64,000 nt of DNA, taken from assembly GCA_033961575.1 (NCBI GenBank), contig CM066734.1, positions 77,971,501 to 78,035,500 on the forward strand. Direction: 5' to 3'. The notes under the pieces were generated by a model. The model did not search any database, had not been told where the DNA came from, and worked only from the letters and a program-made list of their open reading frames with translations. The position numbers and the translations under genes were made by a program. Of this stretch, positions 23,281 to 33,884 are shown piece after piece. Numbering within the stretch: position 1 is the stretch's first letter; every line of letters starts with the position of its first letter. Source of the DNA: Aselliscus stoliczkanus (taxonomy: Eukaryota; Chordata; Mammalia; Chiroptera; Hipposideridae).

Positions 23281-23307
23281 GGAATTTGTGAGTTTTTTTT
23301 TTTTTTT

Positions 23308-24395
23308 CCCTGTGTTTATTGCTAATGGCACTATTTCATCTTTTCTTATGGCAGAGTAGTATTCCATTATGTATATATACCATATCTTCTTTGTCCAATC
23401 ATCTATCAAAGGACACGGGTTGTTTTCATGTCTTGGCCACCGTAAATAAAGCTGCAGCGAACATTGTAGTACATGTATCTTTATGGATGAATGTTTTCAG
23501 ATCTTTTGGGTAGATACTCAGGAGGGGGATTGCTGGGTCATATGGTAATTCTATTCTTAAGTTTTTTGAAGAACCTCCACACTGCCTTCCATAGCGGCTA
23601 CACCAATCTGCATTCCCACCAAGAGTGTATGAGAGTTCCTTTTCCCCACAGCCTCTCCAATACTTATTATTTGTCTTCTTGGTGATAGCCATTCTAACCA
23701 GTGTGAGGTGATATCTCATTATGGTTTTTATTTGCATTTCTCTAATGATTAGTGATGTTCAGCATCTTTTCATATGTCTGTTGGCCATCTGTATGTCCTG
23801 TTTAGAGAAATGTCTGTTCAGGTCCTCTGCCCATTTTTTTAATTGGATTGTTTTTTGTTGTTGAGTTCCTAATACATTTTGGATATTAGCCTCTTATCAG
23901 AGGCGTTGTTTACAAATATCTTTTCCCATTCAGTTGGTTGCCTCTTTATTTTCTAATGGTTTCCTTTGCTGTGAAGAAGCTTTTTAGTTTGATATAGTTT
24001 CATTCATTTATTTTAGCTTTTACTTTCCTTGCCTTTGAGGTCAAATTCATAAAATCCTCTTCTTGAGATATTAAGCAAAATATTGTAAGTCACACAGATA
24101 AAGTAAAAAACCTAATGATTTCACTGATATGTGGGAAATAAAACTGACAGCAACAAAATTGCAAGATAAACAAATAAAGAAACAAAAATTCATAGACATA
24201 GACAATAGTCTAGAGGACTGGGAGAAGAGAGATGGTAGATGAGGGTAAAGGGCATCAAGTATATATGATGATGTAAAGAGAACTGACTCTGGGTGGTGAA
24301 CACAAAATGTGATATATTGATGATATATTACAGAATTGTACACTTGAGACTTATGTAATTTACCAACCATTGTTACCCCAATAAAATTTTACTCA
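23308..24395 (+). mobile_element. L1 insertion with 5' inversion (twin priming)
   Basis: Two parts face opposite ways. 23308 to about 24074 is minus-strand ORF2 C-terminal sequence ([13 protein letters not shown] and [12 protein letters not shown] are readable on the minus strand). From about 24075 to 24395 the plus strand is an L1 end: 'aacctaatgatttcactgatatgtggga' (in parts), G-rich UTR patches, 'tgtacacttgagactta' and 'ccccaataaaattttactc'. The ORF2 sequence resumes across the joint after a short loss, the usual result of twin priming. No clear target duplication was found. Confidence 0.8.
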
Positions 24396-25264
24396 AAAAA
24401 ATTTTAAGTAAACAGGAAAGCATTTTCAGGGTAAAAAAGTGTTATACAACTGTTAACTTCAAATTTATTCATCTGGACACCTTGATTTACTGAAACTGTT
24501 TTGGAGTGAACAAAGATTAATCAGTAAAAAGAAAAAAGATTATTGTTGCTTATGCATGCAAATATTCGACTTCATTTTAAAATAGATTTGTTTACTAGTG
24601 TTATTAAATATTATGTTTTGTATACTGTTTCAATTTTTTCATTAACATTTATATGAAATGTACATATTTATACAATATTTCATTCTTCCTTATAGTTTTT
24701 AAGGCCTTTCTTTACTAAAGATATTAATGTATTATTTGCCATAAAAATATAATATACAAATTTATTTTTGTTACTATATTTCATTTTTTATTCAAACAAT
24801 AGAAAAATGTGATTTGCTTTATAATGTAATTAGGTTTTAATTTTAATGGTTAATTACATTTACCACCATGTTAATTATAACTTTATTGACTATATTATAC
24901 ACATCTATTTTATACTAAAACAAAAGTTTTACCATACTTTTGTTTTTTTACAAAACAAAAAATATTAGATAGTCAGCTTATTTTATCTACTTTTATTTTT
25001 TATATAATTGAAGACCTAATTGGCTTTAGTGAACCATTCATGAATTGAGCAGTATACCATCTAATAAATAGAGAGGAGGTCATCTTTTGATTTTTTAATG
25101 ATGACTTCCATTCCAGTTTTATGGAGAATTTCCCAGGCCTTCCTTACCATACCTTCCCAAGCAGTGCCTATGCCCAGCATTCTACCTTTCCTGTCACTCC
25201 TGTGGATGAATTATTCTTACATCTACCTTGTTCAGTAGATATTATCTTGTCTGCTAGATCTCAT
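24396..25264. other. Unassigned, very AT-rich DNA
   Basis: No repeat or gene recognised. It contains several short TTTTGTTTT and AATATT runs only. Confidence 0.45.
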
Positions 25265-25465
25265 CCTCTTGACTCCTGGCAATGCTCCAAGCAATTCTAC
25301 CCTCTTTGTATGTTACCTTCCTCCTTTACAGGTTCATTCCCATCAGCACTCAAACATGTACCAATATCAGCCATTTGAAAATAAGTAAACTAGACAAAAC
25401 AAACACATGTCTGGACCTCACCACGCCCTCCTCCTGCCATCATGCTAATTTCTTTCATTTACAGT
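25265..25465 (+). mobile_element. Possible L2/CR1 pol fragment
   Basis: The frame around 25282-25467 contains ISTQTCTNISHLK and LTTPSSCHHANFF, which resemble the RT region of L2-type LINEs ('...P.S...H.I.H.LKK', 'DPTSPSSYRPIS'). The match is from memory and weak. It is a decayed remnant, not a gene. Confidence 0.35.
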
Positions 25466-25912
25466 AAAATTCATTTTTATGAATCTTAGAATACAAGAAA
25501 ATATTAGGCAGTCAGCTTATTTTTTTACATAAAAAAACCTGAAATACAAATATTAAGAATTGCAAAGCTTTGTAAGGAGAGACAATATGCAATTGTCACA
25601 TCAATATTTACTTATTTGTTTGTCAGAACAAAATATTCACAAGCGCATTGCAAAAAATAAATTTTTTTCTGATGTTAGCTATGAACTTTTGGTGCTAAAC
25701 TAGCCTCTTATTACATATCAATTCATGATATTTTCTTTAAGAGCCACAATAATATATCTTATTTCTGGTGGCAAAAAGACTTGTTTCCATTGAAGATACA
25801 GAAGAGCACAAGTTCAGATTTTTTCAGAGATACAATACAAACTTCTTCCTTCCACCAACTTTGTGAACAAAATTGTGAGAAGAAGGAAACTCAACTAACA
25901 TAGTTTAATCAA
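25466..25912. other. Unassigned AT-rich DNA
   Basis: Nothing recognised. Confidence 0.45.
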
Positions 25913-25927
25913 AAAAGAAAGTTCTAA

Positions 25928-26040
25928 GGGCCGGCCGAGTGGCGCGGCGGTTAAGCGCTGGCTTGGGAAACCAGCGGCCCCTGTTCGGTCCCAAATGTGA
26001 GGGCCAGTGACACTCGCTTCAAAAAAAAAAAAAAAAAAAA
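25928..26040 (+). mobile_element. Short GGCCGGCC-head SINE
   Basis: Near-identical 15-bp flanks AAAAGAAAGTTCTAA and AAAAGAAAGCTCTGA (25913-25927 and 26041-26055). The head is GGGCCGGCCGAGTGGCGCGG, then 'ttaagcgctggcttgggaa', B-box 'tgttcggtccc', 'gggccagtgacact' and about 20 A. Confidence 0.9.
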
Positions 26041-26236
26041 AAAAGAAAGCTCTGAATTGGGGAATCCAATGTAGGTTTAGAAACCCAGCTTTATTATAAG
26101 ATCTGAAAAGTCTGAAACCAACAAATCGGATACTATGGGAACTTCCCACTTCTTCTCTGTTTCTATTTTCATGATCTATTTTTTTTTTCATAATATAATT
26201 CAGCTTTCTCCACATGGCTGGATTAATGACTGCCAA

Positions 26237-26251
26237 TTTTTTTATTTTTTA

Positions 26252-26285
<34 letters not shown>

Positions 26286-26733
26286 AGATGTGCAAAACAA
26301 TGCAATAGTTTTTTTTTTCACCCCTTACAGTGACTCCCCCCTACCCCCTCCTCTGCCCTCCCACACCCGATATCATACATACCTATTACAATTCGATTGA
26401 TTCCATCCCTACAGGCATATGAAAAAATGTTCAACCTCACTGATCATTAGGGAAAAGCAAATAAAAACCACCATGAGGGCCGGCCAAGTGGCTCAGTTGG
26501 TTAAGAGCTCGTTCAAGAGTGTGAGCTGAGCTCTGAGCAACAGCTGCTCGAGGCCAGCCCGAGCTGAGTTGCCGTTGAGCTGCCAACAGGTGGCAGGATG
26601 GCTCAGCTAACAAAAAAAAAAAAAAAAAAAAAAAAAAAGCCACCATGAGATACCACCTCACTCCGGTCAGAATGGCTATCATCAATAAACCAACAAACAA
26701 CAAGAGCTGGTGGGGCTGTGGGGAAAAGGGAAC
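26237..26733 (-). mobile_element. L1 insertion with 5' inversion, hosting a SINE
   Basis: 26237-26400 is a reversed L1 3' end (T-rich/(ATT)n tail, 'gatgtgcaaaacaatgcaatag', 'cagtgactcccccctacccc'). From about 26412 the strand flips: 'ggcatatgaaaaaatgttcaacc', 'gcaaataaaaaccaccatgag' and, after the SINE, 'ataccacctcactccggtcagaatgg' and 'gagctggtggggctgtggggaaaa' are plus-strand L1 ORF2. ACTGCCAA occurs at both outer edges (26229-26236 and 26734-26741) and is probably the target duplication. Confidence 0.8.
26478..26639 (+). mobile_element. Short SINE, 'ctcagttggttaagagc' head type
   Basis: Flanked by CCACCATGAG (26468-26477 and 26640-26649), so it landed in the inverted L1 segment after that insertion. 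Reads GGCCGGCCAAGTGGCTCAG, 'ttggttaagagctcgttcaagagtgtgagctg', 'caacaggtggcaggatggctcagct' and a long A tail. Confidence 0.9.
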
Positions 26734-26741
26734 ACTGCCAA

Positions 26742-27732
26742 AAATTTTAAACTTTTCATCTTAAAAATTTAAAAATCTTTGAATAAGAGGATTAGGTGTC
26801 TAATAGCCCAAATTTTTAAGCAAAGGCTTATTGTCCTGACTTGAGTTAGTTTTCAACCCTGAACCAATCAAATGTAGCCTTGTGTTAGTCATTTATAAGA
26901 CTTACAAGCAGAAAATACTATTTTCTCATTTTTCTTTTAATGTACCTTTCTTTGATAACTACTGAATTTGAAAAGTTTTTGTATGTCAATTATCAACTTA
27001 TGTATCTTCTTAATAAACATACTATTAATAGCTTTACATTTTTTTTAAATTTGGTGTTCTTTTCAATAAGGATATTATAGTCAGATAAGATGTGCTAAAT
27101 AAATGTTTATTAAATCAATAAATGGAAACATGAATGATTAACAGGCAGCCTGCAAAGTCTGGGGATCTACTGACACAGCACAAATGGTCCTAACCATTAA
27201 GCTTCTTTCAGTGTAGTGGAGAAGAGATACCTGGACACAGATAACAAAAAATATAATTAAAATCTAGTGAAATAAATGCTCTACAAGAGGAAAGAAATGC
27301 TCACTTGCACTTGACCTTCATAAGCATTCTATTCATATTAGAAATAATGTTTCACCATCTATCTTTCATCAAAGTACAATTCCCTAAGCTTTAGGTTGCA
27401 AAACCTCTAAAAGACAGTTAAACAATATAATGACTAGCTAATAGCAATATATTTAGTCTCTTTCAAAGAAGTTGAATTAGTGTAGAAGTGAGAACACTAA
27501 GTCACTAGGAGTACTATGCAATGATTTCTGATAGTTTTGACACAAACTTGTTTGTGTCTATAAAAATGTTTCATTTTATATATAACCGTTACATAATTAA
27601 AATATGCCCAAGTATATAAAAGTATAGACTGTGGTTAAACCTGCATAGCTTTAAATCATAGACCCCTCACTTTCCAATTACAATAAACATACTGTGGGCA
27701 AATTGTTCAAACTTTTTGTGCTGTAATTTTAT
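26742..27732. other. Unassigned AT-rich DNA
   Basis: No repeat or frame recognised over about 1 kb. Confidence 0.45.
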
Positions 27733-27747
27733 AAACAGGAATAAGGA

Positions 27748-27859
27748 GGGCCGGCCGAGTGGCGTGGTGGTTAAGCACTGGCTTGGGAAGCCGGTGGCCC
27801 CAGTTCAGTCCCACATTTGAGGGCCAGTGACACTGCCCTCAAAACAAAACAAAACAAAA
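27748..27859 (+). mobile_element. Short GGCCGGCC-head SINE
   Basis: The flanks AAACAGGAATAAGGA and AAACAGGAATACGGA (27733-27747 and 27860-27874) differ at one base. Head and anticodon-like stem as in the other short copies; A tail interrupted by C to give (CAAAA)n. Confidence 0.9.
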
Positions 27860-27978
27860 AAACAGGAATACGGATAATACCTACCTTATGAAGGGTTTTT
27901 TACAGGGTTTAAAAGGGGCATTTATATAAAATGATTGTAATATGCAAAACTGATAAAAATTGTATACTAAAAATTTAA

Positions 27979-28387
27979 TTTTTTAAAAAGATTTTGTTGG
28001 GGAATTAGGGGAGTGGAACAGTGTTGGGGAACTGTGGAAGGGGAACAGCCAGATTGTTGGCCTTCAGGCTTGGTTGTGGAGGACACAGCTAGCTCAGCTC
28101 CAAGTCCAGTTGCCATCTGGCAGCTCATCAGCAGCTTGTGGCTGCTCAGCTCAAGGTGCTGTTTTCAATCTTAGTTGCTGGTGGGTGTAGCCTACTATCC
28201 CATGGGAGAGTCAAACTAGCATCCTTGTTTTTAGAAGCACATGCTCTCACCAGCTCCGCCATCCTGCCACCTGTTGACAGCTCAGTTCGGGTGCAACTTA
28301 TTGGCCCATGTGGAAATCGAACCTGCGACTCTGCTGCTCAGAGCTTGTGCTCGTAACCAACTGAGCCACTGGGATGCCCCACACCCC
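27979..28387 (-). mobile_element. Composite SINE: second head type joined to the CCAATAAAATCTTT-like tail
   Basis: Flanked by AAAATTTAA (27970-27978 and 28388-28396). On the minus strand the head is 'gtggctcagttggttacgagc' with B-box 'ggttcgatttcc', then 'caacaggtggcaggatggc', a second tRNA-like unit and a body. It ends with 'ggaacag...ttccccaacactgttccac...ccccaacaaaatcttt'. The final ~120 bases are clearly related to the 3' end of the long SINEs at 6938, 32479 and 50963. The 72-codon plus frame is spurious. Confidence 0.75.
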
Positions 28388-28396
28388 AAAATTTAA

Positions 28397-28959
28397 CTTT
28401 AATGATTTTAAAATTTAAAAAGAAGAAAAAATTGAAACCCATGTTGGAGGTCAAGTGGGTAATGTGTTTTAAATGCTAAAACAATATGTGTACCTTTGTA
28501 CACAATGTGTGTATGTTAAAGATGATATTCTAAAGATATGCTTGCATTTCTTAGCAAAAGATTAGCTGCAACAAGAGTAATTAAAATATTCACAATGTGG
28601 AAATAACAAATATCAAATAACTTAGCATGTGTTAAATAAACATGATGCATATATATATATATCATTATATTTTGTCATAAATGTATAAGTATGTTTAAGC
28701 AGAGATATGATGTAGTATAGGGTCAAAATATTATTTTCAAGCAGTATATTCATTTACTCCTATATGCATAGAACACATTCTGATACGATGTGTATCAGGT
28801 AATTGTGAATATATATGGTTAATGAAATAATAGGCATTTCTATTTATTTTACTATTTCAGTTTTAGAATATTTCCACAATGTACATAGGTTTTCAATTAA
28901 ACAATATAGTTAACTAGAAATTATGTAACCAGAATGTAAAATACATAAAATCATCCATG
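28397..28959. other. Unassigned AT-rich DNA
   Basis: Contains a short (TA)n run at about 28648-28662. Otherwise nothing recognised. Confidence 0.45.
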
Positions 28960-29032
28960 TGGCTGCTTCCACATCTTGGTCATTATAAATAATGTTGCAA
29001 ATCTGTATGTTCATCCTTTTAAAGTGTCCTGA
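28960..29032 (-). mobile_element. Small L1 fragment
   Basis: 'gtggctgcttccacatcttgg' and 'cattataaataatgttgcaaatctgtatg' resemble a reversed L1 ORF2 C-terminal segment. Only about 70 bp. Confidence 0.45.
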
Positions 29033-30109
29033 ACCTAGGTTGCACTCTGTAGTCTCTTCCAGTATAATGTAAGTTTCTAAAAAAAATAATAAAATAAAAT
29101 AAAAAACAGCTCAAACATATTAGGTAAATGTAGACATGATGTCAGCATAACATCAAAGTCACACTGGTTTATGCATTATTAATATTTGCACCACAAGGTA
29201 ATGGCAAGGCATTAATTACATTAATACAAGTCAGTGCTATGGAGGATTTCAGTATGGTGTATAAGAGCTATGCACTGTATGGTCTCCCTCCTGCTTCAGT
29301 TTAGTTACATGTTGTCTTAGAAGAATTTACTAAATGGTTCTTTTCAATTTTTGCCCTTGTATCTGTCTCAGCATATGTAAGCATTCCCTATATTCCCTTT
29401 TATCAAACTGTCTTCATATTTATTTGCAAACTACTTCTATTATGTGCAATTTCTTTTTTTTGCAATTTCTTTATTTATTAAGAATTTAATATACATATCA
29501 ACAAGGTTAATGATTTTATATCTGTCATCTGCATAGCATTTTAAATTGTAGTAAATATGATAAATATTTACATAATTGTCAGTAGTATTTATAAAAGTAA
29601 TTAAGGATTTTTTTAAGTAAAGCTTGATTGAAAAAATATTAACTTGATTTTAAATATTTTATTATTGAATAGTTTATCTCCTCTTTACTGATTGTTCTTT
29701 GCAAAGAAGCCCAATTATGTTTTCTTTACAAATACCAATTAACAGTGAAACCAGGCCACCTTTGGGAAAGAAGAAATTGTGTCAAATTTTCAAATGCCTT
29801 CTGCCAATGAAGGGAGAACAATTTAAGGAAATAAAAAGATGTATAATTTTAAATCATCTGAAAAAACTTACAATTTCTTCAAAGCATGCTTAAAGTTGAA
29901 TTTTCACGTCATAACAAATAATCAATTTACAACCAGGAGGTAAATAAATAAAATTAAATAAATAAAACAAGACATGCTTTAAGAATTTATGAATTTAATC
30001 TATGTAAAGTAAAATGTATAAATAAAATATAATGTGATCTCCTTTGTGACTTCCAACAATAGGAAAGGAAAAAAACCTTGCTTTTTTTATAGTAATTTTT
30101 GTGATTTTT
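29033..30109. other. Unassigned AT-rich DNA
   Basis: A 64-codon plus frame at 29699-29893 has no splice sites and no known family. No repeats recognised. Confidence 0.4.
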
Positions 30110-31145
30110 TTTTAAGACATTTTTCTTAATTGAAATTTATTGGGGTGATAATTGTTAGCAAAATTACATAGATTTTCAGGTGTAATATTCTGTAATACAT
30201 CATCTATATATCATATTCACCACCCAGAGTCAGTTCTCTTTCCATCACCATGTATTTGACCCCCCTTTTTTGAAGCAGTTTAAAGTTAACCACAAAACTT
30301 TGCAGAAGACATAGAGATTTCCCATATACTGTTTGTCCCCACATATGTATAGCCTGCTTCAATTAACAATACCTCCCACCAAAATGATACATTTGCTACA
30401 ACTGATGAACCTACACTGACACATCATTATCACCCAAAGTCCATATTTTACATTATGATTGCCACTTGATATTGTACCTTCTATAGGTTTGGACAAATGT
30501 ATTATGACATGTGACCATCATTATGATATCATACAGAATATTTTCACTGCACTAAAAATACATTGTGCTCTGCCTATTCATCCATCCCTTTCCTCCCCAA
30601 CCCCCAAATTGTTGGCAATTACTGATCTTTCCAATTGTCTTCCTAGTTTTGCTCTTTCCAAAATGTCATATAGTTAGCATTATGCAGTATGCAGCCCTTT
30701 TCTTCACTTAATAATATGCATTTAAATTTCCTCTATGTCTTTTTATGACTTCATAGTTCATTTCCCTTTAGAGCTGAGTAATATTCTGTAGTCTGGATGT
30801 ACCCCGGTTTATTCATCCATTCACCTACTGAAGGACATCGTAGTTGTTTCCAAGTTGTGGCAATTACAAATAAAACTGTCATAAACAACCATGTGCATAT
30901 TTTTGTATGGACATCATTTTCACCTTCTTTGTATAAATACTAAAGAACATGATTGCTAGATCACTTCGTAAGATGTTTAGTTTTTTTAAGAAACTGCCAA
31001 ACTATCTTCCCAAGTAGTTATATTATTTTGCAATGTTATTAGGAATGAATGAGAGTTCTTGGTGCTCCACAAACTCATCAGCATGTGGTATTGTCAGTGT
31101 CCCAGATTTTGGGCATTCTATTTTGTGTGTATGGTATTTCACTGC
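30110..31145 (-). mobile_element. Two minus-strand L1 3' pieces in series
   Basis: 30110-30250 is a reversed L1 tail ('aaatttattggggtgataattg', 'ttttcaggtgtaatattctg', 'ccacccagagtcagttctctttcc'). From about 30258 a second, older L1 begins: 'atactgtttgtccccacatatg', 'atttgctacaactgatgaacc', 'ttggcaattactgatcttt', 'gtttattcatccattcacctactgaagg', 'gattgctagatcacttcg', 'gaatgagagttcttgg'. Landmarks match those of the L1 at 5880 in the same order. Frames are broken. Confidence 0.75.
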
Positions 31146-31434
31146 TCTTACCCTTTTTTCTGCACAAATGTCTCATAAATTTTGAAAAATTCAGTTATGT
31201 ATTAAAAAGGAATATTACCAATAAAAAGTACAATTCTCCAAAAATACTTGGATAAAATGTATTTATGTAAAACAAGATTTAATCCACATTATTTTTTCCT
31301 TAATTAGGTAAGTATTCAGTGAATCCTAATTATTATTGTACAATGCTGCAAAGATAAAAATACCTCTAGTTATTTGAATATCATGCGTTGCTATGTTGAT
31401 TAACAGAGGAAAGCAGACCAAAGTGTTACCATTA
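31146..31434. other. Unassigned spacer between L1 pieces
   Basis: Probably decayed L1 or unique DNA; nothing definite. Confidence 0.3.
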
Positions 31435-31880
31435 AGAAATAATAATGAGGTTAAGAAAGATGAAAGGATTAGGAAGTATAAATTAATAGTCACAAAATAG
31501 TCATGGGGATGTGAAATATAGTATGGGGAATAAAGTCAATAATGTAGTAAAGACTATGTAGGGTATCAGATGGGTTCTGGTCTTGTTGGGGGGATCACTC
31601 CATAGATTATATAAATGCCTAACCACTGTGCTGTACACCTGAAACTAAAATAATATTAAACATCAACTATAAATTTATGTGTGTATATATATTATATCTA
31701 TAATATATATGATATAATCATGTATGTAAAGTACAGCATACAGAATCTAGTCAGTGATTATAATAGCTATATACGGTGTCAGATGGATAGTAGACTTATT
31801 GGGGTTATCAATTTGTGAAGGGTATAAATGTCTAATCATTAAGTTTTGTACACCTGAGACTAATTTTTAAAAGTTCTTTA
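31435..31880 (+). mobile_element. Two diverged L1 3' UTRs in tandem
   Basis: The first runs to about 31660 ('ggggaataaagtcaataatg', 'ggtcttgttggggggatcac', 'tgctgtacacctgaaacta'). After an AT-rich tail the second runs 31720-31880 ('gtcagatggatagtagactta', 'gttttgtacacctgagacta'). Both resemble the UTR at 11500-11840. Confidence 0.65.
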
Positions 31881-32324
31881 CTTAAAAAAATAGGAAAGAA
31901 ATAATAATGAAAAGATAGATTGTGTCATTTTTATTTAATTATTATAATAAATATATGGTGAACACTTTACCAAAACTAAATGTTCTGCTGTCATGTTGCA
32001 CTTATTTATTAATAAGTTGTATCTTTTTCAAAGTAATTGAGTGCCCTTAGTTATCTGGTGGGGAACAGAACTGGAAAGGATGACTGAATTAAATAATAGC
32101 AGTAATTTATTTTATTCATTCTATTTGTAAATTAAACATTGTTTATTGATTATAAACTATATAATGTCCTAGATGAAGAACACAAACCAGTAGTTTATTT
32201 TAAATTTTAACATGAAATTTCTGCCAAATATTGTGAGATTCATAATTTTTAGAAAACTGAGAATACTAATATATTTTAAGTGGAATCAAGCTTTTTATTA
32301 ATATTTCTGAGTCAGATATAGTAG
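31881..32324. other. Unassigned AT-rich DNA
   Basis: Nothing recognised. Confidence 0.45.
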
Positions 32325-32465
32325 ACAGTCAAAGGGTATGAGCTATGGAGTCACACTGACTTACATTCTTATCCTAACATTTTTTTGATAGCATTTTGTC
32401 ACAATAGGTAAATTATTTTTATCTCCAAGTTACCTAACACAGAGAAAATACCCATGTTAATTGTT
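32325..32465 (+). mobile_element. MIR SINE, interrupted
   Basis: 'gggtatgagctatggagtcacactgacttacattc' (in parts) and 'gtcacaataggtaaattattt' match the MIR 5' half. The long SINE at 32479 lies in its 3' half. Confidence 0.6.
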
Positions 32466-32478
32466 AAAAAGAAGTTGA

Positions 32479-32927
32479 GGGCCGGCTGAGTGGCGCATTG
32501 GTTAAGAGCTGGTTTGGGGATGCCAGCAGCCCGGGTTCGGATCCCACATATGAGGGCCAGTGACACTGCCCTCTACAGCTAACAACAGCTCCACCTGGAG
32601 CTGGGCTGTGTGAGCCCTGGCGACGGTGTAGGCTGTAGCCCCTGCTGCAGTGGGCTGCCATAGGCTACAGTGAGTGGCCGCCAGCCAGCGTGAGCGGCTG
32701 GCAGCCAGCGTGAGCTGCCAATAGCCACGGTGAGTGACCATCCAGAGGCCAGCAACCAATCTGCCTCATCCGGGAAGAGCGCAATGACAATGCCAACATG
32801 GGCCAGTGAAGCAACATCCTCCGCAACTAGACTGAAGAACAAAAAGACAGCAAGTTGTCTGTTCCCCTTCCCTGATTCCTCAACGCTGTTCCCCTCCCCC
32901 AATTCCCCAATAAAATCTTTAAAAAAA
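32479..32927 (+). mobile_element. Long composite tRNA-derived SINE, best plus-strand copy
   Basis: Perfect 13-bp duplication AAAAAGAAGTTGA (32466-32478 and 32928-32940). The order is: GGGCCGGCTGAGTGGCGCATTGG head; anticodon-like stem; B-box GGTTCGGATCC; 'gggccagtgacactgccctc'; 'tacagctaacaacagctccacctgg'; repeats of 'gccagcgtgagcggc' type (32670-32730); 'aagagcgcaatgac'; 'actgaagaacaaaaagacagcaa'; 'gttccccttccctgattcc'; and CCCCAATAAAATCTTT plus A tail. It is about 449 bp. The 65-121-codon frames on its reverse strand are not genes. Confidence 0.9.
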
Positions 32928-32940
32928 AAAAAGAAGTTGA

Positions 32941-33884
32941 ACAACAGTTGTTACTATACAATATCTTAATAATAAAATTATAAGTTAAAAATATTAGCCC
33001 ATTTTGAAATGAAGAATTTGAATGTTCCTACTAGAGTTAATCCAACTAGTAAATGATGGGTCTTAGATTACACCCATACTTAGCTAATCTCCGATATCTA
33101 ATCATACCTATATTACAGTATAGCACTATACTATAGATAGCAGATAAATGTATTGATATGTTGTTCCACTGGCCAATGCCAATAAAATATATTCTAATGT
33201 AGTCCCTAAATCTTCACTTAGACCCTGAATGTCAATTCCACTACATGTCCAGATCAACCAATTAAAATTGCAATGCAACTAGAGGATAATTTCTTCAAGA
33301 AAAGTTTGGGTTTTGTGTTGCTCAGTAGCTTTTAATTTTGCCAATTTATTCAACAACCATCCATTAAATACCTCCTTTCTATGAATTTATATTCTTGTGT
33401 AACTAGCTAAAAGTTGGTAGAAATATTTTTTCTTCTAGCAGTTTGAAGGGACGTAAGTCATAGGTCATAGGCTGCCAAAGAGAAAGGAGGCTTGCTCTTT
33501 GAGTAAGCCTAGTGCAAAGTCAAATAATTATGATTGTTATGTTGTAAATGAGGGATTGACTGGTACATTACAATACCATATAAAATTTTAAAAATATGGG
33601 TGCTAGTTATTGAGTATGGATTTATATTTGATTTAGAGAAAGTTTTTCTCTCATGGAAACTGAGATTTTGTGCAAGTGTTACATATCTAATGGGACATTC
33701 TCTATATTCTCTGTTATTGTGATTTATAAGAAATATATTTCTCATATATGTTTGGTCTTTGTCCATGTTTCTGGCTCATAGCTCCTAAAACCCTTGGGAT
33801 TTCCTTGTTGATAACGATAAATGTGTTTTGTTAAGTTAATGAGATGCTCTTTAGGAAACCTTTAAATAACCTAAAGATGGGAGA
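32941..33884. other. Unassigned DNA
   Basis: About 33340-33380 ('tttattcaacaaccatccattaaatacctcc' in parts) may be a reversed L2/MIR tail. Otherwise nothing recognised. The 85-codon minus frame at 33509-33766 lacks support. Confidence 0.4.

Noticed and set aside
23426..23737. 103-codon minus frame
   Set aside because: Decayed L1 ORF2 C-terminus in the inverted part of the L1.
25895..26236. 113-codon minus frame
   Set aside because: Runs through a SINE and its A tail.
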